Under the pieces are notes generated by a model. The model ran no database searches, was not told the DNA's origin, and saw only the letters and a list, made by a program, of their open reading frames with translations. 64,000 bases of DNA, from assembly GCF_041929845.1 (NCBI RefSeq), contig NZ_JBHEEH010000001.1:248001-312000 (forward strand), read 5' to 3'. The translations under genes and the position numbers were made by a program. The DNA comes from Paenochrobactrum pullorum (lineage in GTDB: Bacteria > Pseudomonadota > Alphaproteobacteria > Rhizobiales > Rhizobiaceae). Below are positions 36,539 through 43,741 of this stretch, piece after piece (positions within the stretch are counted from its first letter, which is position 1; every line of letters begins with the position of its first letter).

Positions 36539-36943
36539 TTATAGGGCGTTACGGATTTTTTCAATGAAGCTTTGGGCTTCACTTTCACTATAGGCCACGC
36601 GGATACCATGCCCCCAAACAGGCCCCGGCCAACCAGCGTCACCCTCATTGCGTGCGATGACATGGCAATGAAGCTGGCGCACAATATTGCCCAAAGCGCC
36701 GATATTGATCTTGTCGCAGCCGGTGACGTTTTTCAACGCTTTGGCCACCATGTCTGATTCGAATGTCAGCATGGTCTGATCGAGCGGAGTTAAATCGAAA
36801 AGCTCGCTCAAATCAGGGCGACGCGGGATCAGAATCAACCACGGCCAGCGTTGATCATTCATCAGCCGCAAGTCACAAAGACCAAGCGACAGCACTGGAA
36901 AAGTGTCGGCATTAAGCCTGTCATCGAGAGTGAACTGTTTCAT
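36539..36943 (-). CDS. HIT-family nucleotide hydrolase
   Basis: A 134-residue histidine-triad protein. The triad region is QLHCHVIARNEGDAGWPGPVWG, where the usual third His of HxHxH is not standard, as in this HIT subgroup. The segment WLILIPRRPDLSELFDL is the fold core. The open frame extends into the SRP RNA gene, so the ATG at 36943 (MKQFTLDDRLNADTF) is chosen. It likely acts on a small nucleoside phosphate; the substrate is unknown. Linked to nudC, another nucleotide hydrolase. Confidence 0.85.
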   Translation of the reverse strand: MKQFTLDDRLNADTFPVLSLGLCDLRLMNDQRWPWLILIPRRPDLSELFDLTPLDQTMLTFESDMVAKALKNVTGCDKINIGALGNIVRQLHCHVIARNEGDAGWPGPVWGHGIRVAYSESEAQSFIEKIRNAL

Positions 36944-36977
36944 AATGCAATCAATAACAGTTTTTTTTGAACATGGC

Positions 36978-37006
36978 TTGCTTTTTGTAGCCGAATTGAC
37001 GATATG
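36978..37006 (+). promoter_or_regulatory. Promoter of the SRP RNA gene
   Basis: TTGCTT (36978-36983) and GATATG (37001-37006) are separated by 17 bp. They place the transcription start 6-7 nt downstream, exactly where the SRP RNA helix begins (37012). Confidence 0.6.
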
Positions 37007-37011
37007 AACCT

Positions 37012-37110
37012 TGGGAGGTTGGTGGTGGACGAGCCACTCGCCAACCGGGTCAGGTCCGGAAGGAAGCAGCCCTAACGAGCAAGGCACGGGTCGCCGTGCC
37101 AGCCTCCCAC
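37012..37110 (+). ncRNA. ffs: Signal recognition particle 4.5S RNA (small bacterial type)
   Basis: The universally conserved SRP core GGTCAGGTCCGGAAGGAAGC followed by AGCCCTAACGA is present on the plus strand. The ends pair as TGGGAGG (37012-37018) with CCTCCCA (37103-37109), giving one long hairpin of about 99 nt, the small SRP RNA form that binds Ffh for co-translational membrane targeting. It is followed by a T-rich stretch. In Rhizobiales ffs commonly precedes dnaX, as here. Confidence 0.95.
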
Positions 37111-37245
37111 CTTTTTCCTTCCTCTTTTTCTTGTGCGGGACACGTCTTGTGTATTGGCATCGCAGCTTCAAACTGTGTTAAGCTTTCAATACTCGCCCGA
37201 ACAATTGATGAAGATACGAGCGAACAGATAACGGAAGGGTCTTGA

Positions 37246-39060
37246 ATGGACACGACATCCGCAGACGGCGCTTATCGCGTTCTGGCTCGAAAATACCGCC
37301 CGCAAAACTTTGATGATCTCATTGGCCAGGAGCCAATGGTACGCACCCTTTCCAATGCGTTTGAAACCTCACGCATTGCACAAGCATGGATGCTGACAGG
37401 GGTTCGCGGAGTGGGGAAAACCACTACTGCGCGTATTTTGGCGCGCGCTCTCAATTACGAATCTGACAGCGTTCATCAGCCAACCATCAATCTGTCGGTT
37501 ATGGGCGAACATTGTCAGGCGATCATGGAAGGCCGCCATGTCGACGTGATCGAGATGGACGCCGCCTCACATACAGGTATTGATGATATTCGAGAGATTA
37601 TCGAGCAGGTGCGTTACCGGCCTGTTTCGGCGCGTTACAAAGTCTATATCATCGATGAGGTGCATATGCTCTCCACGCAGGCTTTCAACGGCCTGTTGAA
37701 AACACTGGAAGAGCCGCCGCCGCATGTGAAATTTATTTTTGCGACTACAGAAATTCGCAAAGTGCCGATCACGGTTCTGTCGCGCTGTCAGCGCTTTGAT
37801 CTGCGTCGCATCGAATCAGGCACCTTGGCTAAACATTTGCGTAAAATTGCTGGTCTTGAGCAAATTGATGTCGATGACATATCGCTTGCGATGATTGCGC
37901 GCGCTGGTGAAGGCTCGGTGCGCGATAGTCTGTCGATTTTCGATCAGGCCATTGCCCATGGCAGCGGCATGGTGGAGCCCGATGCGGTGCGTGCCATGCT
38001 GGGGCTTGCCGATCGGGCACGCATTATCGATCTGTTTGAAATGCTGATGCGCGGTGATGTGGCCGGTGTTTTGAAAGAATTCCGCGCCCAATATGATGTC
38101 GGTGCTGATCCGGCGGTTGTGCTGACTGATCTGGCTGATTTTAATCATTTGGTCACGCGTCTGCGCTTTACGCCGGACATTGCCGATGATGCTTCGATCT
38201 CGGAAGATGAGCGCAGTCGCGGTCGTGATTTTGCCAGTCGCCTATCCATCCGTGTGCTGTCACGTACATGGCAGATGCTGTTGAAGGGCATTGCGGAAGT
38301 CGAAACCGCGCCGCGCCCCGTACAAGCTGCCGAAATGTTGCTGATTCGCTTGGCTCATGCCGCGGACTTGCCGACATTGGATGAAGCTTTAAAGACCTTG
38401 CAAAGCGGTGAACATAGTACCCGTACGACCGGTTCTGCTGCTCCGTCATCCGGTGGTGGTAATGGCGGCGGTGCTGGTCATCAGGCACAGGCTGTGTCGG
38501 GCATGATGATGGCATCTTCCAGTGGCAATGGTGGCGCTGCGACAGCTATGCGCTTGGTTGAAACAACACCTGATAGCGTACCAGCTCAGCAACGAGTTCA
38601 GACGGAGCCGGTTCAGGAAGCTCCGGCGGTTCCGCTTAAAAGTCTGGAAGATATAGTTGCACTGGCCGATCAGCATCGTGATGTACAATTCAAAATTCTC
38701 GTTAAAAATTATGTAAAATTGTCCAGCATTGCACCAGGCCGATTGGAAATTGGCCTGACCGATGATGCACCCAAAAGCTTGGTCAGCGATATTTCGCAAA
38801 AGCTGCTTGAATGGACTGGGGTGCGCTGGGTTGTGACGGTTGCGCGTAATGTCGAAGGCAAAACTGTTGCACAGGCTGAAAGTGAGCGCCGTGAAAATCT
38901 GGTGACGGATGCGCGCGCTGATCCGGATGTCGCTGCTATTTTGGCGGCCTTTCCAGGCGCAAAAATTACTGACGTGCGCATTTCAGCACCGGAAAATTCT
39001 GATCTGGATATTGATATGGACGCAGACCTCATCGATATATCACATGACGACGATGAATAA
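37246..39060 (+). CDS. dnaX: DNA polymerase III subunits gamma/tau
   Basis: The clamp-loader ATPase, 604 residues. RKYRPQNFDDLIGQ opens the AAA+ domain. Walker A is GVRGVGKTTTARI, Walker B YIIDEVHMLS, and sensor regions include NGLLKTLEEPPPHVKFIFATTE and VLSRCQRFDLRR. A Gly/Ser-rich linker near residues 400-435 separates the tau C terminus that binds the polymerase. The zinc module of E. coli-type DnaX (four Cys) is lost: only one Cys (GEHCQAI) remains. First gene of dnaX-ybaB-recR. Confidence 0.95.
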   Translation: MDTTSADGAYRVLARKYRPQNFDDLIGQEPMVRTLSNAFETSRIAQAWMLTGVRGVGKTTTARILARALNYESDSVHQPTINLSVMGEHCQAIMEGRHVDVIEMDAASHTGIDDIREIIEQVRYRPVSARYKVYIIDEVHMLSTQAFNGLLKTLEEPPPHVKFIFATTEIRKVPITVLSRCQRFDLRRIESGTLAKHLRKIAGLEQIDVDDISLAMIARAGEGSVRDSLSIFDQAIAHGSGMVEPDAVRAMLGLADRARIIDLFEMLMRGDVAGVLKEFRAQYDVGADPAVVLTDLADFNHLVTRLRFTPDIADDASISEDERSRGRDFASRLSIRVLSRTWQMLLKGIAEVETAPRPVQAAEMLLIRLAHAADLPTLDEALKTLQSGEHSTRTTGSAAPSSGGGNGGGAGHQAQAVSGMMMASSSGNGGAATAMRLVETTPDSVPAQQRVQTEPVQEAPAVPLKSLEDIVALADQHRDVQFKILVKNYVKLSSIAPGRLEIGLTDDAPKSLVSDISQKLLEWTGVRWVVTVARNVEGKTVAQAESERRENLVTDARADPDVAAILAAFPGAKITDVRISAPENSDLDIDMDADLIDISHDDDE

Positions 39061-39124
39061 TCGATCAGTTTGATTCGTCGCATGTAGCTATTTGCAATAT
39101 GCGTTCTGAACAGGAGAAATTCTT

Positions 39125-39448
39125 ATGCGTGACATGCTTGGCATGATGAAACAGGCGAAAGAAATGCAGGCTAAGATGAAAGTCATGCAGGAAGAAATCG
39201 CCAATCTGGAAACCACAGCTCAATCTGGTGGCGGTTTGGTTTCTGTGACTCTTTCCGGCAAAGGCACTTTGTCGGCGCTCAATATCGATCCCTCGATGAT
39301 GAAAGAGGGCGAAGGCGAGATTTTGGAAGACCTGATCATTGCAGCACACAATGATGCCAAGGCAAAGCTGGAAGCCCAAATGGCTGAAAAAACACAAGCT
39401 CTCACCGCTGGTCTGCCAATTCCTCCGGGTTTCAAACTACCGTTCTGA
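39125..39448 (+). CDS. YbaB/EbfC nucleoid-associated protein
   Basis: A 107-residue DNA-binding protein of the YbaB/EbfC family, starting MRDMLGMMKQAKEMQAKMKVMQEEIANLE, with the central beta segment VSVTLSGKGTLSALNID and the PPGFKLPF C terminus. It forms dimers that bind DNA non-specifically; its position between dnaX and recR is nearly universal. AGGAG lies about 6 nt before the ATG. Confidence 0.94.
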   Translation: MRDMLGMMKQAKEMQAKMKVMQEEIANLETTAQSGGGLVSVTLSGKGTLSALNIDPSMMKEGEGEILEDLIIAAHNDAKAKLEAQMAEKTQALTAGLPIPPGFKLPF

Positions 39449-39461
39449 TTGCATAAAACAT

Positions 39462-39490
39462 ACGGCAGTGTAGCAAAACACTGCCGTTTT
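39462..39490 (+). terminator. Hairpin between ybaB and recR
   Basis: ACGGCAGTG (39462-39470) / CACTGCCGT (39479-39487) followed by TTTTC is a weak intrinsic terminator or attenuator. It is flanked by two copies of the 16-bp sequence TGATTGCATAAAACAT (39446-39461 and 39504-39519), the second containing the first two bases of the recR ATG. Confidence 0.6.
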
Positions 39491-39517
39491 CATGACTCCT
39501 CATTGATTGCATAAAAC

Positions 39518-40123
39518 ATGTCCAAACGTATTGCCGGCCCCGAAATCGAACGCTTGATTCAGCTCTTGGCACGGGTGCCGGGGTTGGGGCCGCGTTCGGC
39601 ACGTCGTGCTGCTTTGCATCTGATTAAGAAAAAAGAAGCATTGCTGGTGCCGCTTGGTGGCGCCATGCAGGAGGCTGCCGAAAAAGTTCGCATCTGCCAT
39701 ACATGCGGTAATGTCGATACCACCCAGCCTTGCACCATTTGTACCGATCCGCGCCGTGATCCTTCCGTGCTGATCGTGGTGGAAGATGTGTCTGATCTCT
39801 GGGCATTGGAGCGCGCTGGCACTATGAATGTCGGCTACCATGTGCTGGGCGGGCGTTTGTCGCCGCTTGATGGTATTGGCCCTGATGATTTGAATATCCG
39901 CACACTGGTGGAACGGGTGTCCGAAGGCGTGATTAAAGAAGTCATTCTGGCGGTGAATGCCACTGTTGAAGGGCAAACCACCGCCCATTACATCACCGAT
40001 CAATTGACCGGTTTTGAAGTGAAAGTCACTCGATTGGCGCATGGTGTGCCGGTGGGTGGCGAACTGGATTATCTGGACGAAGGCACTTTGTCGGCGGCAC
40101 TGCGGGCACGTACCAGTTTTTAA
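39518..40123 (+). CDS. recR: Recombination mediator RecR
   Basis: A 201-residue protein of the RecFOR pathway that helps load RecA at gaps. The helix-hairpin-helix ARVPGLGPRSARRAALHLI, a zinc finger (CHTCGNVDTTQPCTIC) and the Toprim domain (VLIVVEDVSDLWALE ... GGRLSPLDGIGPDDLNI) are in the standard order. No clear ribosome-binding site precedes the ATG. Together with recF at 24 kb, two members of the pathway lie in this window. Confidence 0.95.
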   Translation: MSKRIAGPEIERLIQLLARVPGLGPRSARRAALHLIKKKEALLVPLGGAMQEAAEKVRICHTCGNVDTTQPCTICTDPRRDPSVLIVVEDVSDLWALERAGTMNVGYHVLGGRLSPLDGIGPDDLNIRTLVERVSEGVIKEVILAVNATVEGQTTAHYITDQLTGFEVKVTRLAHGVPVGGELDYLDEGTLSAALRARTSF

Positions 40124-40140
40124 TAAAAGGGTTTTAATCC

Positions 40141-41409
40141 ATGCAAAACCGTGAGTATTTCTTCCAAATCCTGTCGCGGTTTTTGTTTGGTCTTATCGCC
40201 CTTTTTGCAAGTTTGAGTTTGGCACAAGCGCAAGTAAATCAAGCCGCCACGGAAAAAGCTTTTCAGAACTGGCTCGCCAAAGACCTGTGGCCTGAGGCTC
40301 AAGCGGCGGGTGTCTCGAGCGGCACTTTCAACAAAGCTTTTGCTGGTGTGAGTATCAATTGGAAACTGCCGGATCTGGTGGTTCCTGGCACCAAACCGAC
40401 AACACCTAAAAAACAGACACAGGCAGAATTTGGCGCGCCAGCCAATTATTTTAATGCCAAAACCATGCAACAACTGACCCAAGGCGGGCAGGCACGTTTG
40501 AAACAATATGCGTCTGTGCTTGGTGCTATCGAAAAGCAATATGGCGTGCCGAAACAGACGTTGCTGGCTGTCTGGGGGCGTGAATCGGGTTTTGGCGGGG
40601 TGAAAATTCCCTATAATGCGTTTGAGGTGCTTGGCACCAAAGCTTTTATGGCGACACGCAAAGATATGTTTCGCAAAGAACTGATCGCAGCCCTGCAAAT
40701 TATCCAGCGTGGTTACATTGAAGTGGGCTCCATGAAAAGTTCATGGGCTGGCGCATTAGGCCAGCCGCAATTCATGCCTACCTCTTATTTGCAGCATGCG
40801 GTGGATTTTGATGGCGACGGCAAACGCGACATTTGGAATTCAGTGCCGGATACGCTCGGCTCAATTGCTAATTATCTGCATCATTCCGGCTGGCAGCGCG
40901 GGCGCGATTGGGGCTTTGAGGTCAATGTACCAGAAAACCTTTCCTGCTCGCTGGAAGGCCCCGATCAGGGCAAAACCATTGCTGAATGGGCGCGTCTTGG
41001 TATCAAACGTGTGAACGGCAAAGCCTTTCCGGCGCATGAATTGAAGGGCGATGGCTTCTTGCTGATGCCAGCCGGTCGGCATGGTCCGGCCTTTATCGTC
41101 ACACCCAATTTTTATGTGCTGAAAGCCTATAATATGAGCGATCTTTATGCTCTGTTTATTGGGCATGTTGGCGACCGTATCGCTTATGGTGCTGGCAATT
41201 TCCAACAGCCTTGGGGCGCAGTTGGTCATATGTACCGCTCCGATGTGGCGGCGATGCAGAAAAAGCTGCAAGGGCATGGGCTTGATGTCGGCAATCCGGA
41301 CGGATTGGTCGGTTTTAAAACCCGCCGTTCCATTGGCCTTTGGCAAACTAAAGCCGGATTGCAACCAACCTGTTTTCCAGATCAGGCTTTGTTGAAACAA
41401 ATTCGCTGA
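40141..41409 (+). CDS. Lytic murein transglycosylase (SltB/MltB family) with peptidoglycan-binding domain
   Basis: A periplasmic enzyme of 422 residues that cleaves peptidoglycan glycan strands to anhydromuropeptides. The signal peptide covers residues 1-30 (LFGLIALFASLSLAQAQ). The catalytic Glu148 lies in VWGRESGFGG, followed by the family landmarks GALGQPQFMPTSYLQHAVDFDGDG and SIANYLHHSGWQRGRDWG. The last ~60 residues are a PG_binding_1 module (YRSDVAAMQKKLQGHGLDVGNPDGLVG). There is no lipobox, so it is soluble rather than a lipoprotein. Confidence 0.92.
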   Translation: MQNREYFFQILSRFLFGLIALFASLSLAQAQVNQAATEKAFQNWLAKDLWPEAQAAGVSSGTFNKAFAGVSINWKLPDLVVPGTKPTTPKKQTQAEFGAPANYFNAKTMQQLTQGGQARLKQYASVLGAIEKQYGVPKQTLLAVWGRESGFGGVKIPYNAFEVLGTKAFMATRKDMFRKELIAALQIIQRGYIEVGSMKSSWAGALGQPQFMPTSYLQHAVDFDGDGKRDIWNSVPDTLGSIANYLHHSGWQRGRDWGFEVNVPENLSCSLEGPDQGKTIAEWARLGIKRVNGKAFPAHELKGDGFLLMPAGRHGPAFIVTPNFYVLKAYNMSDLYALFIGHVGDRIAYGAGNFQQPWGAVGHMYRSDVAAMQKKLQGHGLDVGNPDGLVGFKTRRSIGLWQTKAGLQPTCFPDQALLKQIR

Positions 41410-42291
41410 TTATGAAGGTAGTAGGTCAATCAAGGCATGGGCGGCTTTGGTGCGGTAGCGCTCTTTATGCGAAACCAACAGAAATTGACGCTGCGGCAAA
41501 GGAAGCTCTATTTTGATCAAATTTTGAGTTAAAAGATGCGGTGCCGCTGCTAGTTCCGAGATGACAGTTGTGTAGACACCGGATTGAACGGCTGAGCAAA
41601 CTGCTTCATTGGAAGGCAGTTCCAACGCGATTTTTAATTGCTCAGGCATAAAGCCTTGTGCGCGCAAAGCATCTTCATAAACGGCTCGGGTGCCGGAACC
41701 CTGTTCGCGTAAAATCCATTGCCCGTCTTGAATAAGATCAGCAAAACCAGTTGGTGGCTTAGCAATCCACGGATGGGTTTTGCCGACCACCAGAATGAGT
41801 TGATCTTCACCCACGCGTTTTATTTGCAGGCTTGGCTCATGAATAGTGCCTTCCACAAAGCCCAGATCAGCGCTGCCGTCACGGGTGGCTTCAGCAACGC
41901 TATGCGTATTGCCGATATGTAAATCCACCACGATGGCCGGAAACTGTGCTTTAAAAAGGGCAAGCCATGGCGGCAGCCAATAGCTGGCAATGGTCTGGCT
42001 GGCAAAAATGGTGAGGCTACCGCGTTTCAAGCCGCCAAGTTCCGACAAGGTCAGTTCGGCCGCTCGCGCACGTGCCAAGGTGGCGCGTGCTTCATCCAGA
42101 AAAATCCGTCCGTCATCGGTCAGTTCAATACGGCGGCCAATCCGGTTGAAGAGCGTCGCACTATAGCGATCTTCCAGTGTACGGATGGCAGAACTCACGG
42201 CTGAAGGCGTGAGGCGCAACGCACCGGCTGCTTGTGTCAGATGTTCTTTTTCCGCGACAGCAATAAAAATGCGCAGCTGTTCCAGTGTCAT
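41410..42291 (-). CDS. LysR-family transcriptional regulator
   Basis: A 293-residue activator/repressor with the N-terminal winged HTH (LRIFIAVAEKEHLTQAAGALRLTPSAVSSAIRTLE) and a C-terminal effector-binding domain starting near GSLTIFASQTIASYWLP. It is transcribed divergently from the YeiH-like gene with a 103-bp shared promoter region, the classic layout for a LysR regulator and its target. The YeiE/YeiH arrangement in E. coli is comparable. The effector is unknown. Confidence 0.88.
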   Translation of the reverse strand: MTLEQLRIFIAVAEKEHLTQAAGALRLTPSAVSSAIRTLEDRYSATLFNRIGRRIELTDDGRIFLDEARATLARARAAELTLSELGGLKRGSLTIFASQTIASYWLPPWLALFKAQFPAIVVDLHIGNTHSVAEATRDGSADLGFVEGTIHEPSLQIKRVGEDQLILVVGKTHPWIAKPPTGFADLIQDGQWILREQGSGTRAVYEDALRAQGFMPEQLKIALELPSNEAVCSAVQSGVYTTVISELAAAPHLLTQNLIKIELPLPQRQFLLVSHKERYRTKAAHALIDLLPS

Positions 42292-42394
42292 TGCGTCACC
42301 ATCATTCGATTTTGTCTAATATATCATGCCATATAATGAAATGGATTGAACAGACGATTTATTGCATAAGATGAGAAAATAATTCTCGAAGTGT

Positions 42395-43420
42395 ATGGCA
42401 ATGACAGAAAAATTAATCGCATTTGTTGATAAAAATTGGCGGGGCGTGCTGCTGAGCAGTGGCGTTGCACTGGTGGCAGTTGGGCTGGAAATGGTTGAAG
42501 CCGAAATTTTTGGCCGCGCATGGTTGGAAGCGCTGGTGCTGGCAATTTTGCTCGGAACCTCTATTCGTTCAACCTTGCGCCCGTCTGCAAGATTTACGAG
42601 CGGTATCAATTTTTCGGCCAAAATGCTGCTGGAAATTGCCGTGGTTCTGCTTGGTGCATCCATCAGTACATCAGCGATTGTCGCGGCAGGCGCTGGGTTG
42701 ATTACCGGGATTGCCGCCATTGTGATGCTGACGATTGCAGTGAGCTACGGCATCGGGCGTTTGCTGCATCTACCATCAAAAATGGCGATGCTGGTTGCTT
42801 GCGGTAATTCGATTTGTGGCAACTCGGCTATTGCTGCCGCAGCGCCCGTCATTGAAGCCAAAAGCGATGATGTGGCAGCGTCGATTGCGTTTACAGCTAT
42901 TTTAGGCGTGGTGGTCGTTCTGCTTCTGCCCCTGCTGGTGCCGCTTCTCGACATGTCTTTCACCCAATATGGTGTGATGGCTGGTTTGACAGTTTATGCA
43001 GTGCCGCAGGTTTTGGCCGCAACAGCCCCTGTGAGCGCGTTGAGCCTTCAATTGGGTACATTGGTCAAACTGGTGCGTGTTTTGATGCTGGGGCCGGTTA
43101 TTCTCGTGTTGGCGCTGATCTATGGCAATAGTCAGGCCAATGCACGACCAGGTTTGAGCAAACTGGTGCCTTGGTTCATTATCGGTTTTTTGGGTATGAT
43201 GGCTTTGCGCTCATTGGGTGCCATTCCTGAAGCGCTGCTGCCAATTATCCAGCATACTGCAACAGTGCTGACGATTATTTCGATGGCAGCACTCGGCTTG
43301 GGCGTTGATGTGCGCTCCGTGGCACAGGCTGGCGGGCGGGTAACACTGACAGCCGTTCTGTCTTTGCTGTTCTTGGGAACCATCAGCTACGGCTTCATTC
43401 TGTTGTTGCAGATCGCCTGA
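42395..43420 (+). CDS. YeiH/UPF0324 family membrane protein, putative sulfate exporter
   Basis: A polytopic inner-membrane protein of 341 residues with about ten hydrophobic segments. Family landmarks are LAILLGTSIRSTL, GINFSAKMLLEIAVVLLGASIS and the CGNSICGNSAIAAAAPVIEAK stretch. The YeiH family is annotated as a possible sulfur-anion exporter, but its substrate is not firmly established. It is probably controlled by the divergent LysR gene. The 3' end of this gene is repeated after the assembly gap. Confidence 0.86.
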   Translation: MAMTEKLIAFVDKNWRGVLLSSGVALVAVGLEMVEAEIFGRAWLEALVLAILLGTSIRSTLRPSARFTSGINFSAKMLLEIAVVLLGASISTSAIVAAGAGLITGIAAIVMLTIAVSYGIGRLLHLPSKMAMLVACGNSICGNSAIAAAAPVIEAKSDDVAASIAFTAILGVVVVLLLPLLVPLLDMSFTQYGVMAGLTVYAVPQVLAATAPVSALSLQLGTLVKLVRVLMLGPVILVLALIYGNSQANARPGLSKLVPWFIIGFLGMMALRSLGAIPEALLPIIQHTATVLTIISMAALGLGVDVRSVAQAGGRVTLTAVLSLLFLGTISYGFILLLQIA

Positions 43421-43439
43421 TTTGTGCAGGTTTTAGGTA
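43363..43439 (+). repeat. 77-bp contig-end overlap, copy 1
   Basis: The last 77 bases before the N run, covering the YeiH 3' end and its stop, are identical to the first 77 bases after the run. This is the signature of two contigs that share a k-mer-length end, not of a biological repeat. Confidence 0.9.
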
Positions 43440-43539
43440 NNNNNNNNNNNNNNNNNNNNNNNNNNNNNNNNNNNNNNNNNNNNNNNNNNNNNNNNNNNNN
43501 NNNNNNNNNNNNNNNNNNNNNNNNNNNNNNNNNNNNNNN
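43440..43539. other. Assembly gap of exactly 100 N
   Basis: A run of exactly 100 N, a common placeholder for a gap of unknown size. Because the flanks overlap by 77 identical bases, the true sequence is probably continuous and about 177 bases shorter. Confidence 0.95.
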
Positions 43540-43616
43540 TTTGCTGTTCTTGGGAACCATCAGCTACGGCTTCATTCTGTTGTTGCAGATCGCCTGATTT
43601 GTGCAGGTTTTAGGTA
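43540..43616 (+). repeat. 77-bp contig-end overlap, copy 2
   Basis: Identical to 43363-43439. It encodes only the last residues of the YeiH-like protein and is not a pseudogene in its own right. Confidence 0.9.
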
Positions 43617-43623
43617 CAAACAA

Positions 43624-43657
43624 AAATGCCCGCCGATAGTGATATCGGCGGGCATTT
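43624..43657 (-). terminator. Rho-independent terminator of rpsA
   Basis: AAATGCCCGCCGATA / TATCGGCGGGCATTT is a perfect 15-bp stem with a 4-nt loop. On the minus strand it is followed by TTGTTTG, about 85 bp after the rpsA stop. Confidence 0.85.
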
Positions 43658-43686
43658 CTTAAGCTTTATCAGAAAACTTATTGTCT

Positions 43687-43740
43687 AACATATCGTGTCC
43701 GAAAACCGCTTTATAATTTGGGCAGTTTTCGGGATATGTT
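43687..43740 (-). other. Long hairpin directly after the rpsA stop codon
   Basis: AACATATC (43687-43694) pairs with GATATGTT (43733-43740). CCGAAAACCGC (43699-43709) pairs with GCAGTTTTCGG (43722-43732) with one mismatch. A gtgt bulge separates the two stems. It lies between the stop codon and the terminator and may protect the 3' end of the rpsA message. Confidence 0.55.
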
Positions 43741-43741
43741 A

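Noticed and set aside
43540..43616. Second copy of the yeiH 3' end as a possible gene duplication or pseudogene
   Set aside because: It is exactly 77 bp, ends at the N run and equals the sequence before the run, so a contig-end overlap explains it better.
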